Assembly (NCBI GenBank): GCA_003956705.1
Contig: QZCP01000200.1
Location: 1 to 64,000 of the forward strand
DNA: 64,000 bases
Source of the DNA: Brevipalpus yothersi
Lineage: Eukaryota; Arthropoda; Arachnida; Trombidiformes; Tenuipalpidae
Direction of reading: 5' to 3'
A program made the translations under genes and the position numbers. Under the pieces are notes generated by a model. The model saw only the letters and a program-made list of their open reading frames with translations, was not told the DNA's origin and made no database searches. The stretch's first letter is position 1, and every line of letters begins with the position of its first letter. Shown here one piece after another: positions 1 through 11,867 of the stretch.

Positions 1-51
<51 letters not shown>

Positions 52-666
52 TGAGAACGGGGTGTCTCGAACGAGAAGGTAGAGAGAATGGAAAGGTAAG
101 AATGGATTGGGAAAATATTTTTCGTTTGGACATTACTATGGACTGTGTTGAGAAGTCAAAATAAATGGTGACCAAATGCACTGTGGTGGCGGTTGATGAT
201 GAAGTATTGTTTTATCATCATCATAATCCACGGATAGATGACTGCAAAGATGAGAGATGAAGATACTGATATGTACTTGCTGTTTATTGGTAGCCCAGGT
301 CAAACAGGTCGCTCGTGTCCTCTCTGATGCGTGTCCATATTTTTACACTATGATCATAAAAATAATATTCACGATATGTCCACGATGTCCATACGTCGCC
401 TCTTTCTCTCTCTCCGTCCAGGGTTCATATTGTGTAGCTGTTAATTTTCGAGAAACACACTGAATCGTGAGTGTGCGATGGTCCAACGAGTGAACATCAT
501 TAGGATACATCGTTTTTATTTCTGGGCTCGTCGAATTAATATTTTCTTCTCTCATCTCTCTCTTTTCCAATCTGGGCTCATCCGAAAATGTGTTTTCTGT
601 GTATATTCCAATGTATTGGAATCATTCAAGAATGATAGACTCAAGAACTCTTATTTGCATAAACAT

Positions 667-724
<58 letters not shown>

Positions 725-1508
725 AATCACAGTTGATTGTCGTTCTGTGTCCATGTGAGAAAAATGTGTCCATCTTGCATCCACAGGCCAATGATCGGTG
801 AGCACTCAATTGGGCACACAAAGTGAGCAACCAAGCCTGATTCCTTTAACTAATAAGCACGAGAAAGAGAGAGAGCGAGAAAAAAATTCCAACACACATA
901 CACTGTTGATTAATCGAAAGACAATCGATTGTTTCGTCAGCTTGTATGTTTTAAGGCATAGGATGGACAAAATGATAAATTGTTAGAGGCCTGGACGCGC
1001 TTATTAAATGGCTGTTCCCATGGCATTTTTGAAACACTTTCATTCGTTGTACTACCACTATTAATGATCATTTTGATGGAGAAGAGAGAGAGAAGATTCC
1101 ACTTCGATTTCGGTGTGTGCAACACACATCCACAGCCTGTATGTTGTCCCCATCCACTTTTCACTTCTTTCTTATTCCATTCGATCATGGCCAAATCGCA
1201 TCATGGCATGGCCCAAAGAATGTGGACAGAGATCACCTGCTGCCCACGCTAGATACCCAAGACCACATAAAAACTTTGGTGCTGCTTGTAGTAGCATTCT
1301 AAATCTGCAAGAGAGCTCGAAAAATTTTTTCTTCCCTCAGGCATTCAGATTCCTAATTGTTTATTCTCTTTCTCTCTCTCCATCAACTACACTGACTCTT
1401 CTACATTATATATTTGTCCCAGCTTGCTGCTGTAATTAGCTTTGATTTTTTTCTTTCCACATGCAATCGGACGAAAAAAGTAAGCAAATCGCTTGAGGGC
1501 AGCGAACA

Positions 1509-1561
<53 letters not shown>

Positions 1562-2237
1562 CCTTTCTTTCTATCTTTCTTTCTCTCTCTCTCTACTAAC
1601 GAATGGACGACAAAAGCAGTTGCATTCAATGGGAACGGCAAGGTCATTAAAGTCTGCGGTCGTAGTGAAAGCAACAGTAGTTGGAGTTGTAACTTTGACC
1701 ATAGAAAATATTTCGAATTCAAATGATCGGCTGCTGGACAACAATCTCAAATGTAGGTCTGACCTCTGTCCATCATTTCATGCTTCCTTTAATTGACTGG
1801 TCCATCGGAATAGATGCAAATTGCCGTTAGAATGTAAATCGAGTGAATGAATTGATTTGATTCAAATTTGCAAAACAAATCATCATCTTTATCAGCTTGC
1901 AGGTCAAAACCGAAAAGGGGGAGACTAACAACAGTGTGTAACTGCAACCCATGAGTACCGAATTAAGATCCTTTCGTGACCTTGTGGGCATCATGAGAAT
2001 AGATAACTTGAATTGGATTGATACAGGGAAGAGCTTTTCTGTTAAAATTTCACTTTAATCAGGATCTTGTTGTGTGAGCATTTTGATTGGTAGGGTAAGA
2101 ACTATGGCGTATAATTGTTCCCCAGTAGAATGAAAGTTAGAATATAAGTGGGATATTTTTTTTTCTTATTTCAGGGTTTCAAAATGTATTCCTCGCAGCC
2201 AATAATCATATATCATCACCTAGAAAGGTGAACGGGG
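1..2237. other. No gene recognised; microsatellite-bearing intergenic DNA
   Basis: Contains a (GA)n tract at 1-45, (CT)n at about 669-723 and (CT)n at about 1511-1554. Open frames here are mainly poly-SerLeu or poly-ArgGlu translations of these tracts with no recognisable domain. The last 200 bases hold the 3' flank of the TCTP gene. An intron or distal UTR of a gene lying further left cannot be excluded. Confidence 0.6.
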
Positions 2238-3263
2238 TTAAACTTTCTCCTCATCGAGACCGTGTTTATAGAAGATCATGTATGCAGTCTCGCCATTGCC
2301 ATCAGGATTATCTCGATACTCAAGAACGGCAACCATACCATCAGGATTGGAACTTTCACCTGTGTGTATGTGGGGATTAAATGAAATATGAATCAACAAG
2401 AGCAAAGAGAAGCATGATTACTCTGACAATGTGCAAATGATTGTGAGAGTTTCAAGAGATAGACATCATTATACACTGGTCCAGCTTACCCAAGAAGAAT
2501 TGAACATCATCCAATTTAGGAAGAACCTTCTTTACAGCATCAGTTATCTTGGCTTTTGCCTCGGCAACTTGCTCATCAGTGAATCCCAATTCCTTCCATT
2601 TTTCCTGGAGACTGGATAAAGTATCATATGCAGCAAGTTAATGACAAACAGCAATCAAATTGACTAGTAGTAAAGGGCGTTTGGAAGGGCTTGCAAATGT
2701 ATACTTACGATTTGGTGTATGTCTTCAAGTAATTCTTGTAATCAGATTTAGTGAAGCTAGTCTCAACTAATCGTTGATTCAGAACAAGATCCAGACCTGA
2801 TTCAACACATTCATCAGTACCCTCATCGGCTTCTTCAGCGGAAGGATTGGAACCAGCAAGGGTGATTTCACCTTGTTTACGAGTAACAGTCTAACATGGA
2901 GAAGAAGATAAAATACAGTTGATTACGATAAAGCCATAGTCAATCAAGACCATAAGATCATCACATGAAAGGCAAATGGTAACCGGCATATATTGAAGAG
3001 TGGGGAAGAAAAAGTTTAAGCCAATTTCAATCTTTACTTACTCGACATTCAACCTCGAACAAGCAATCATCGATAAGCTTGTATTTGGAAGTATCAGTGA
3101 ACATCTCATCGCCTGGTAAATAAAGTAATAGAAAAAATCAAATTAAATCATAATCAATTTCATCATCACCACTACCAATTGACATGTGGAACACACACCA
3201 CTGACAAACTCTTTCTCACTCTCTTCACTACATACCGGTAATAATGTCTTTGAAAATGATCAT
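2238..3263 (-). CDS. Tctp: Translationally controlled tumour protein (TCTP / fortilin / histamine-releasing factor)
   Basis: Five coding exons read on the minus strand: 3236-3263, 3042-3112, 2709-2890, 2490-2611 and 2238-2359. They join in frame to 174 residues, the usual TCTP length (about 172). All introns have GT and AG ends. The family is recognised from the start MIIFKDIITGDEMFTD, the central GSNPSAEEADEGTDE region that precedes the TCTP flexible loop, and the C-terminal MVAVLEYR...YMIFYKHGLDEEKV signature. TCTP is a conserved cytosolic, growth-linked, calcium- and tubulin-binding protein; tick and mite homologues can also be secreted and trigger histamine release (family knowledge). The ATG opens directly on the conserved MII motif. 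The neighbouring GTF3C3 gene is divergent, on the other side of a 1.4-kb gap. Nothing is missing or broken. Confidence 0.95.
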
Positions 3264-4629
3264 CTTGGAAAATAGTTGAAGGTAATTTGTCTACCACAAA
3301 TGAATAATGTATGAAAGGCAATAAAGGTGAAAGTTGGAAGGAAATATTCAACTCAAAAATTAACAAAATCTGATAATGAATAGATGATGATCAACTGATG
3401 ATTCACAGTTTCAACACTGCCAACATCAACCGGAAATCAGTGTTGAGGGAATGTATAATAATTGCGTTTCAAACCCAGCGTTTGATAAGATGGGCAGTTC
3501 AGTCTCTCTTTCTCTTTAAATGATGCAATTCCTATGGAAATATTTCGTTTTACATTTCGAGAGCGAATTTAATGATATCGTATTTGAATGAGTGTGATAT
3601 GAGACAAATAAAGGGAAGATTTACAACTAGGATGATTTTTTCGATGGGTGTCTGTATGGTTAGGTGTACAGATAAAGGAATTTTTATTATCTGATTGATA
3701 GAAAGTTTTGACTCATCGTGAGAGAATTTTATTTGCCTTCAAACTTTTAATTGGATTGTCACAAGTCACTGGTTTATCTTCTTCAAAAGTAATACAAATT
3801 AAGGTGGGAACATGTGAATCTTTCTGTTTATTTGACATTAGAAAGAGAGAAAGAGAGAAAGAGAGAAAGAGAGAAAGAGAGAAAGAGAGAAAGAGAAAAT
3901 GAAACTTTGATAGCATAAAAGTATCGAGCTTCTTTAGCCCGTATTTCAGCTATCAGTTTTTGTTATCGAGATAATTTTTCACATGATTGCTTTGGAATCG
4001 ATTGAGCTTATTTTAATTTATCAAACTGAACTGTATTTCTGAAAGATAAACTTTTCTGCTGTTGTTTCAGTTGAAGATAAGAAATTTTTCTCTCCACCCG
4101 AGACACAAACACCATGTGATTTGGGAAAAAATCTCTTCGCTAGCCATAAATATTTTCTTATTTCTTATTTTACATGATGAAACTCTTAACCTCTCAGATA
4201 TCAAGTTGAAATTTTTTTTCTCGGTCGATCAGAAACAAAACCTTATCATCGTAAAGCATGAGCCCTTAGCATTTTACAGTCCAGAATAATCGAAGATACC
4301 ATGTGATCGAATCTACTAGATTTTCCAATATTTTGAATTTCCTAGATGATCAGAAAAAATCAAGAGCTATCAACACGGAGCTACCATCTGAATCAAATCG
4401 AAAGCCAGAATATATTATCATGATAAAAAGTTTAGGAAAAAAATTCCCGCTTCGTTGTCAAGAGCAACCAAGTAAGCTTGAGCAGCTTGTTTACATGTTT
4501 TTTGAATTCATTGAATTGCCGAAGAAGAAGAAAACAATGTTCAGATTGCTCAATTGTTTGTGTATGTTCATTTAATTGATTGACAATTTTCTGCTGATAT
4601 TTGCTAGCCCTCTCAGTTTGTGGCCCAAG
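3264..4629. other. Divergent intergenic region between TCTP and GTF3C3
   Basis: About 1.4 kb containing a purine-rich (GAGAAA)n array at about 3841-3898. Small open frames at 4062-4289 and 4303-4575 have no recognisable domain or splice context. Promoters and 5' UTRs of both flanking genes should lie here, but no specific element was identified. Confidence 0.5.
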
Positions 4630-7600
4630 ATGGATTCAAATGATGATCCATCATCACTGTTCAGCAGTTTGATGAAAGAAGTCAGTGAAAAGCAATGGGA
4701 AACTTTTAAACGAAAACGGCGCACAGTAAGAATATCGAACTGCTTTTCTTAATTTATATTCTAGATAGTTGATTATGATTTCGTGTAATGTGGGACTCAA
4801 ATTATTCTAAATGACAATTCTTTCATTGCAGGGTGATCTGGTTATCAGTGAAGTAATGAGTGACACCGATGGCTCACATGAAAGTGAAGATGAAATCGAT
4901 AACATCGAAGCAAGCGAGCCGATTATACCTGCAAGAGAACATGTTTTATCTTTTCAATCACCGAGAGTTAATCATGAAATGATCAAAAAGTACATAGATA
5001 ACCAGATAAGCTTCGATGAACTTGCCAATGTTATGGAAAAGACGAGTAGAAATGATACATCTCAATTGGAGGTGAGTTGAAGCTATCATCATATGGATGT
5101 CTCTGAGAAGTTCATATCTATCAGAATCTAGATCATACTGTGGAAATGGTTCTTGAAGCTGATAAAGATCACAGTGATGAAGATCAAGAGATGAGCAGTG
5201 ATCCAGAATGGGTTCCTGAAACATCGAAAAAGCGTAGATCCAGAGCAAATAAGGGAGAAACTGGACGTGTGAGAGCACGAAAAAGTAAACTGCCTCAAGA
5301 TCTCAAAGGTTTGGTTGGTCAAGCCAATCTTTACTTTGCTCAAGGTAGACATGAGGATGCCATTGCCATGTGTTCAGAAGTTATCCGACAAGTGCCAACT
5401 GCTCCAGAACCTTTCCATACACTGGGAATGTTGTATGAAGAGATGGGAGAGTTCGAAAAGGCTTTCCAATATCATTTGATCGCTGCCTATCTTTCACCTT
5501 CCGATTGTGGACAATGGATCAAAGTAGCTGAAATGGCTGTAGAACAGAATAAGCTTCCACTTGCAGTTAAATGTTATTCCAAAGCAATTAGATTGAATCC
5601 TTCCAATTTAGAACTTCATTATGAGAGATGTAAATTATTCGAAAAAATTGGTGATCCCAAGAAAGCTCTCGAAGGCTATATGTCCATGCTAAAAGAGCTC
5701 AAAACTGATAAAGGCGAATATGCTCTCGTTTTGGCTACCGAGATAGCTAAAATACATTTTGAAAACAATGATCTAGATTCTAGTCTCGAAGTCATGGAAT
5801 CAACTTTCATGAAATTTAAAGAATTCGCATGTGCTGAGGTTGTCAACTACTATTTGGAACTGTTAATACTCAAGGGCAATTTTTTGAAAGCTCTACAATG
5901 TTTCAACGATTATTGTGAAGTTCAATTCATGGCCAATGGACAACCGATAACTTCTTTTGATGAATCTGCATGGGCTTCCACTCCTACCGAGAAAGTTGAC
6001 ATAATATTGCCTCCACATTTCTATTTGATTGATCTTAAATCTAAACTAGTCGTCTCATTGATCAATTTACACTGCGTTAGACCTGTTAGAACTATAATCA
6101 GAGAAATTACTAGTAAAAGTGCCGAAGAAGTGAGTGATCTGTATTCTGATATTGCCGATGCCTACCTCACAATAGGTCTACATTCTGAGGCTGAACCTCT
6201 CCTCGCAGCATTGGTTGGTGCAAAAACATTAGATCCCAGCAGAATATCTCAAGTCTGGCTAAGATATGCACGTTGTCTTTATGAATTGGGAAAAATTGAG
6301 CAGTCCATCAGTGCCTATCATGAGGTTACTCGAAGAGATCCTAACAATCATGAAGCAAGAATCGAACTGACTGATATTTTGATCAAAATCGGTCGGCCTG
6401 AAGATGCAACTAGTGTTTCCAATCAGGAAGATTCTGTGCTGGTGAATACTGAGCTCTTGGAACTAAGATGTGATCTTCTTTACAAGCAAGAAATGTGGAA
6501 AGATTTTGTACAAGCAGCTAAAACTCTTCTGAGCGGTGAGATGGAGTTCTTGAAACATCATCGTGAACTTTCGGTGATGACATCCTCTGCTGCGTTCTCA
6601 AGAAGATTGGAAAACCTCGGAGAAGTACGCCATGAGCTTCAGTTGGGTCAAAATCCTGACATTGATTTCAATTTTGTTGGTAAAAAATTAGACTTCAATG
6701 ACTTTATCATTTTATACTTGAAATTATGTCGGATAGTCTATGAAAAATTGAATGACAAAGAAGAACTTGTTCGAATATCTCTTTCCCTCTACACCTCACC
6801 TTTCAGTGATGGTGAGTTTGGGAAATACTTGGATTTCCATGCACTAATGGGACTCTTCTGTGCTCGAGATGATAAGTATACCTATCAGATTACAAAGACT
6901 GTCTTGTCTAAGGTGAGAGAATTAGCTCTTTACCTCTCTTTGTGACTTTCTCATTTTCTATTTCCAGAATCTCAACAATAATCAACTTTGGAATCTATTT
7001 TGTGCCATTATTAATGTAATTTATCAAGATTTGCGTCATAACAAATTCTGTCTACGTCAATTAGTCAAATGTCCAGACTCTCTACCATTATTCTTTTTGA
7101 ATGGTCATAATGCACTCATAAGCGGATCTTACAAGCATTCGTTAGGTAAACGGAGTTATGAGCTCTTTTTTGTGTTAGAAAAATGTTTATTAATATTCTT
7201 ATCCTCTTTCTTAGGAGAATATGTCAATGCTCACAAAGTAAATCCAAAAGATCCCCTAGCTGTGCTCTGTATTGCCCTGAACTTCCTTCATTTTGCCTCT
7301 CAAAAATTTGCCAGCAACCCACATTCTACAGTGCTACAGGCAAGCATATATCGATTCATGTTTTGAAGCTTCTTCTAATATCATTTTTTCCTCTCTTTCT
7401 CAGATGTGCGCTTTCTTGAATATGTATCTGGATCTGAGAGGAGAGTGTCAAGAGACCTTTTATAATATTGGACGTGCTTTTCATCAATTGAATTTGTTGA
7501 ACGAAGCAACTCATTTCTATCATAAGGCTCTTGAATGTCCCACATCTATCGTGGGCTACTCCAGAGCGGGGAAGGTTTGTTTTCTTTTTTTTGATTTGTA

Positions 7601-7743
7601 TCATCTTGGCTGAATGATTATTTCTTTTACAGGAGAGATTCGATCTCAAGCGAGAGATTTCTTTCAATTTATCTCTCATCTATCGACAAAGTGGATCGGA
7701 AGGATTGGCTCTTCATTATTTACGAAAGTATTTCGTTGTTTGA
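4630..7743 (+). CDS. GTF3C3: General transcription factor 3C polypeptide 3 (TFIIIC TPR subunit)
   Basis: Exons 4630-4725, 4832-5071, 5125-6912, 6968-7145, 7215-7339, 7404-7574 and 7633-7743 join in frame to about 902 residues (human protein about 886). After an acidic N-terminus and a basic stretch (KKRRSRANK), two blocks of tetratricopeptide repeats begin at LKGLVGQANLYFAQGRHEDA and run through most of the protein. The C-terminal block includes YLDLRGECQETFYNIGRAFHQ, characteristic of this family. GTF3C3 is the TPR subunit of RNA polymerase III factor TFIIIC, which binds tRNA-gene promoters and recruits TFIIIB (family knowledge). The fifth intron starts GC rather than GT (CTACAG then GCAAGC at 7340). 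Reading past 7339 meets a stop within nine codons, so splicing is required. The ATG at 4630 is the only start giving an open first exon. The TPR core is clear, the first two exons less so. Confidence 0.92.
7340..7403 (+). other. GC-AG intron in GTF3C3
   Basis: The exon ends CTACAG and is followed by GCAAGC, an otherwise perfect donor with C at position 2. The acceptor is the TTTCTCAG ending at 7403. Joining at these sites keeps phase 0 and restores the conserved run LQ-MCAFLNMYLDLRG. No GT donor in the neighbourhood fits as well. Confidence 0.8.
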
Positions 7744-7853
7744 ATAAGAAAAAATTGAATGTACAGTCGCGTTAATATTTTTACACATCAATTGTTGTTA
7801 ATTTTATTAATTTTTCTTGAAATATTTGTGATCAGTTTCTCATTCTATAAATA

Positions 7854-8039
7854 TCATCGTTTACATTTCTCAGGAACACGATCGGAAGAATACACTTCCA
7901 TTTCCCAAACAATTCCACGTTGATGTTTCACTTGAATATCATAATTGGGCTAGGTAATATTTCCTAAGAATTGAGGTTCGGTATGTTCAGAACATTGTGA
8001 TTCTCTTACCTTGAACAGCTTAAGGGGATCCTTCGGCAT
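7854..8039 (-). CDS. Possible small two-exon gene, product not recognised
   Basis: Minus-strand exons 8010-8039 and 7854-7949 join through a canonical intron (donor AAG/GTAAGA, acceptor ACCTAG) in phase 0. They give about 41 residues beginning MPKDPLKLFK and ending DRVPEKCKR, then TGA. The second exon reads NYDIQVKHQRGIVWEMEVYS, which looks coding rather than random. The frame also stays open upstream of the ATG for at least eight codons, overlapping the end of the serpin at 8075 in another frame, so an upstream exon is possible. It lies between the convergent ends of GTF3C3 and the first serpin. I do not recognise the family. Confidence 0.4.
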
Positions 8040-8074
8040 GTATTGATCTGTATTAACTTTTGGAAATATTTCTT

Positions 8075-9459
8075 CTAAGACGAAGACTCTGCCTTGGCGT
8101 TCTCAAGTTTGTTAACTATGCCAGCGAATAAAGTCATCGAATTAGTCTTGTCTCTGATGAGGAACATGAATGGATGATCGACTACAAATGTTCGCAATGA
8201 TCTGAAGCCCATCGAAGAATAGGGAACAACTGCAACTTGTGTGGCCGCTGCGGCTGTTGTACCTTCTTCATCGACCTCAACCACAGCTTTATGGATGGAT
8301 TGACCGACTTTAGCTTTACCAACACCTAATCCTGACAGATCAGATTCATCAGTGAAAACTTTTCTCATTCCCATTGTTGGCAAAATTGTGTCTAACGGAT
8401 ATTGTTGTTCCATCTTGAATTTTGGAATTGAAATGTGACTGAACGAAATTGGGCTGAGAGATTCAATTTGATTGATCAACTTTGTGTCATTCAATTTCGA
8501 GATTAATTCCACCAGCTTGTTGTTCTCATTGGTGAGGAAGATGTACATACTGATCGAGCCCTTGTATGGAACTTCCAAAATCTATCATGAACAAAGCATA
8601 TATGAGCATTTTCAGCTAGAAATCACAAATATCAATCTGAAATTACTTACTTCATATTTTTCATCTCGAACCTCAAGATAAGGCAATCGCAAACCATGTC
8701 TGTTCATCAATTGAACTTTACTGGTTGATCCATCAGCATTGGAAAAATTGTCTCGCTTAGTATTGATTGGTTTGAAAGCTTCCACCCACTTTCCTCGAAA
8801 ATATATCGTATTCAATATCATCACCAAAGTATCGGCACTTGGAGGCTCACTGAGAAGCTTGGGAATCAAATTTTTAGTCTTTTGTGAAACCCATGAGTTG
8901 ATTTTCTCTTGAACTTTTGCTCCTTCAGCAAAATTTTCACTAGTAACCTCTGCGAGATACTTTCCAGCCAGTTGCTTGAATTCTGGATTCACATTGACAT
9001 TCTTTGATATTGCAAGCAAATTGTTATTCAAGATGGTTGAATCTGTTCCTTCTTTGGAATAGTTGCTCAATAGCTGTTGTCAAATAGAAAAGAGAAATTA
9101 ATCTCCAAATTTGAAAAGATCACCATCATAGTTACCTTTCCGAATTCTGAATGAATACTCTCAGAATTGGCAATCGAATTCAGATGTAAAGCTTTAAGTA
9201 TCTCATCTTTAGTTAAACCACGCGATCCACCCATAAGCAATGAGAAGGCAGTTTCAACACTTAATGGTGAAAAGAAAACATTATCCTTTGGCTTGGTCTT
9301 CACTTGATTCTTGAGAAAATCCACAGTAAATCCATCGATGGCCGATTGAAGTGGTGATCGTTCCATTTTTTGATTTTCAGCAACCCTTGAATTGCCAGGT
9401 TTCACAACTGAGCCCGAACAGTTGAGCGCAAGTAAAAGTATAAGCAAAAAGGGATACAT
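8075..9459 (-). CDS. Secreted serpin A (predicted inhibitory, P1 Tyr)
   Basis: Coding exons 9136-9459, 8651-9073 and 8075-8581 (introns of 62 and 69 nt, both phase 0) give 417 residues, typical of serpins. The start chosen (9459) opens a signal peptide, MYPFLLILLLALNCSG; an upstream in-frame ATG would add 11 polar residues. Serpin hallmarks seen are NVFFSPLSVETAFSLLMGGS, the strand motif MILNTIYFRGKW and the C-terminal HPFMFLIRDKTNS. The loop hinge EEGTTAAAAT matches the inhibitory consensus. Counting 17 residues from its second Glu puts P1 at Tyr and P1' at Ser (VVPY/SS), suggesting a chymotrypsin-like target. It is first by coordinate of four tandem paralogues with identical intron positions. 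Confidence 0.93.
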
Positions 9460-10426
9460 TGTACTGTAATGATTAGTGTAACACAGTTTCAAATTTCCTT
9501 CAACTCAAAACTACTTCAATCAATTATATTGTGTATGCTCAAAGAATGAGTTTAAGTGTTCAAGTGAGATGATACGACTTGTGAAGTTTTTAAACGCTTA
9601 TGAGGTTTTTATCGTTAGTGAGACCATTTAACTACCGACCGAAGTACAAGGATTTCCTGAACAACTTGAGACAAGATGATTATTGATTAGAGGAGAAGAT
9701 AGAGAGTGAGAAAGATGACTTCATTCGACTTGACTGTTTTCCAGCTTCAAGGTAAAATGATTCTAAGAAAATGGATGAGGAAACGGACGACATCATTCGA
9801 GATATAGTGTTTCCATCATCTTAGCAATCAAATTCTGAGTAATGATGCAGTGAGATATGTATCTGAATCTTAAATACTTCAGACGATCGATCAAATTCGC
9901 TGTGCATCGAGGAGAGTTATATGATCGTGGTGAAAATTCTAGTATAACTCCAATTTGAGCTCACGATGACACATTAAAGATGAATTGATAAAGACAGAAG
10001 AATCACAAATCAGGACTCACAACTGTGAGTGGCCATGAGATGACTTTCTTATTTGACAAACATCGATGACCAATAGCAGGAAAAAAGACAATTTGCAAGC
10101 GAGAGTAGATGTTATGATCCACTAGTTGCAATAGATTTTGTAAGTAAAAGTTAGATTTGGATTGAAAAAACTCAGTAGTTTGTTTATGGACAAATTGACC
10201 AGAGAGAATCAATGAACTAAAGAAGCTTTGATTAGTCAACTCAAAGAGAATGTAGGAAAAGATTTTCTGAGTGCAATATCGCTTACACTTTTGGCAAAGA
10301 ATTGATGGCCCTGAATAGCTTGCGAGAATGAAAGACTTTTGTTCTCAGTTGTATGAAAAATCACAATTTTTTGGGAAAATTGCTTGATATTTATAAAAAT
10401 CAGAAATAATTAAATACACATCATGA
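9460..10426. other. Upstream region of serpin A / 3' flank of EIF1AD
   Basis: About 970 bases with no supported coding sequence; a 78-codon open frame at 10003-10239 has no domain and no splice support. It should hold the serpin A promoter, read leftward, and the EIF1AD 3' UTR. Confidence 0.5.
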
Positions 10427-11126
10427 TCAACTCGGAGGTTCCGCTTGAGAATCAGATTCAGAAGAAGATTCACTGTCTTCCTCGCTATCTTCTGTTGATG
10501 GAACTCGATTCGGGTTAGGCAATTCAAATTCATCTCCCGCTTGATCATTCTTTTCTCCAGAACCTTTAGGTTCTTCAAATTGAGGTGGCCTAAATGGAGG
10601 AAACATGTCAATAATATTATCATGAAAGTGATATTGATGGCTACCTACCACTTGCCCTCGCCTTTAATGTATTTGATTTGATCCTTGAGAAGGATATGAA
10701 CAATTTCAGCTTTGACTTTATCACCCTCTTCGATTGGCTCAACAACAACATAATCCCCTGCAGAGTAACAACACATTAGTAATAGTTCCAGACATTATCA
10801 AAATATCTTGATTCACCTCTCTTTATCCATATATTTTTTCTAAATTTGGTTGGCATACTAGCCAAATAGCGTTGTCCGTCTGGAGTTTCGATTTCATGAA
10901 GATTGTTTCCACGACCAGCGATCACCTGATTAATTTTTCCAAGGAAAAAGAAAGATGATGAATTGTATAACATGAGGATTAATGTTATCAACAATATCAA
11001 GTCACACGATTGAAATTTATCATGATGATGATTACTCACTTTCACTATATAACAAGGTTCTTCAGGAATGAAGAGATTATCCATAACTTCCTGAGTAACA
11101 TATTTTCGCTTAGTTGTTTTGGACAT
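10427..11126 (-). CDS. EIF1AD: Probable RNA-binding protein EIF1AD (eIF1A-like domain)
   Basis: Exons 11040-11126, 10817-10925, 10649-10757 and 10427-10589 join in frame (phases 0, 1, 2) to 155 residues, close to human EIF1AD (165). It begins MSKTTKRKYVTQEVM. The S1/IF1-like OB fold follows as GRGNNLHEIETPDGQRYLAS, then MPTKFRKNIWIKRGDYVVVE and PIEEGDKVKAEIVHILLKDQ. The tail is acidic and Ser-rich (STEDSEEDSESSSESDSQ), as in the family. EIF1AD is a nuclear RNA-binding relative of translation factor eIF1A (family knowledge). The gene is inserted between serpins A and B and is unrelated to them. A + strand open frame begins about 280 bp upstream of its ATG. Confidence 0.93.
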
Positions 11127-11366
11127 TATCACTGTCGAGACATGAGATGATGGCCACTTTATTGTGAAACAGTTCAAGAGAAGAATACAACCAATAAATT
11201 CAATACCCACAATGAACAGGTGAAATTAATTGACACTTCAAGAATCAATCCTAATCATAAAGAAAACTTTACAATCTAAATGATGATGCTTGGGAAGAAG
11301 TTGCAAAAATTTTTTGAATTGCTCACGAAAAAAATGTAAACAAACATAACCTCGTGTTTTGAATGA

Positions 11367-11600
11367 TTACGAAATGCGCTTGACAAGTACGAAAAAAGTG
11401 AAGTGAATTCTTCTTCTTCTTCTCTGTCCAATTCGCCATCATCTAATCACCATCATCATAATGTAAATTGTACCTCTTCAGATCAAAATGGTAGTAGTGG
11501 CCAAAACAGATCACACAATCGTTTATCTGTTTTGGGTCGAATTCGAAAAGCAAGTCACCGTTTAGATTGGTATCGGTGGAAGAAAAGAGTCAAGCAATAA
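11367..11600 (+). CDS. Short Ser/His/Asn-rich open frame, uncertain
   Basis: The frame is open from 11367 to a TAA at 11598-11600 and encodes a Ser-rich stretch, a short His run (SSNHHHHNVN) and a basic end (RIRKASHRLDWYRWKKRVKQ). There is no in-frame ATG after the stop at 11364-11366, so a coding role would need an upstream exon or a non-AUG start. An AATAAA at about 11814 could end the transcript. It sits head-to-head with EIF1AD. Composition looks more coding-like than the surroundings, but no family is recognised. Confidence 0.3.
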   Translation, partial: LRNALDKYEKSEVNSSSSSLSNSPSSNHHHHNVNCTSSDQNGSSGQNRSHNRLSVLGRIRKASHRLDWYRWKKRVKQ

Positions 11601-11867
11601 AACCAATTCTCATGGTTGCAATCAAGGAATTCTTTAGAAAGGCTTAATCATAACATGGTAGAATCGATGATAAATTGAATTTGTTTTGATGTGAGGAATA
11701 TGTAAGGCTGATGACTCACATGAAGTGAATAACAAAATTATTGTAATATATATTTCTAAGGCAATTTGAGAATTCCAACTCAATTTCTTCCATCAATCTG
11801 ATTAATACAATGAATAAATTTTCCAAAGACATTGTTAAAAATACAATGCGAACATAAAAAAGATCGA

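Noticed and set aside
478..1722. Open frames made of Ser-Leu or Arg-Glu repeats
   Set aside because: They are translations of (CT)n/(GA)n tracts on either strand, with no domain or splice support. The same applies to frames at 31254-31640, 38029-38264, 41394-41594, 45121-45954 and 47227-47597.
4303..4575. 90-codon open frame upstream of GTF3C3
   Set aside because: No domain, no signal peptide, no credible splice partner; composition matches the AT-rich surroundings.
10003..10239. 78-codon minus-strand frame between serpin A and EIF1AD
   Set aside because: No domain and no intron or start context; lies in a normal-length intergenic spacer.
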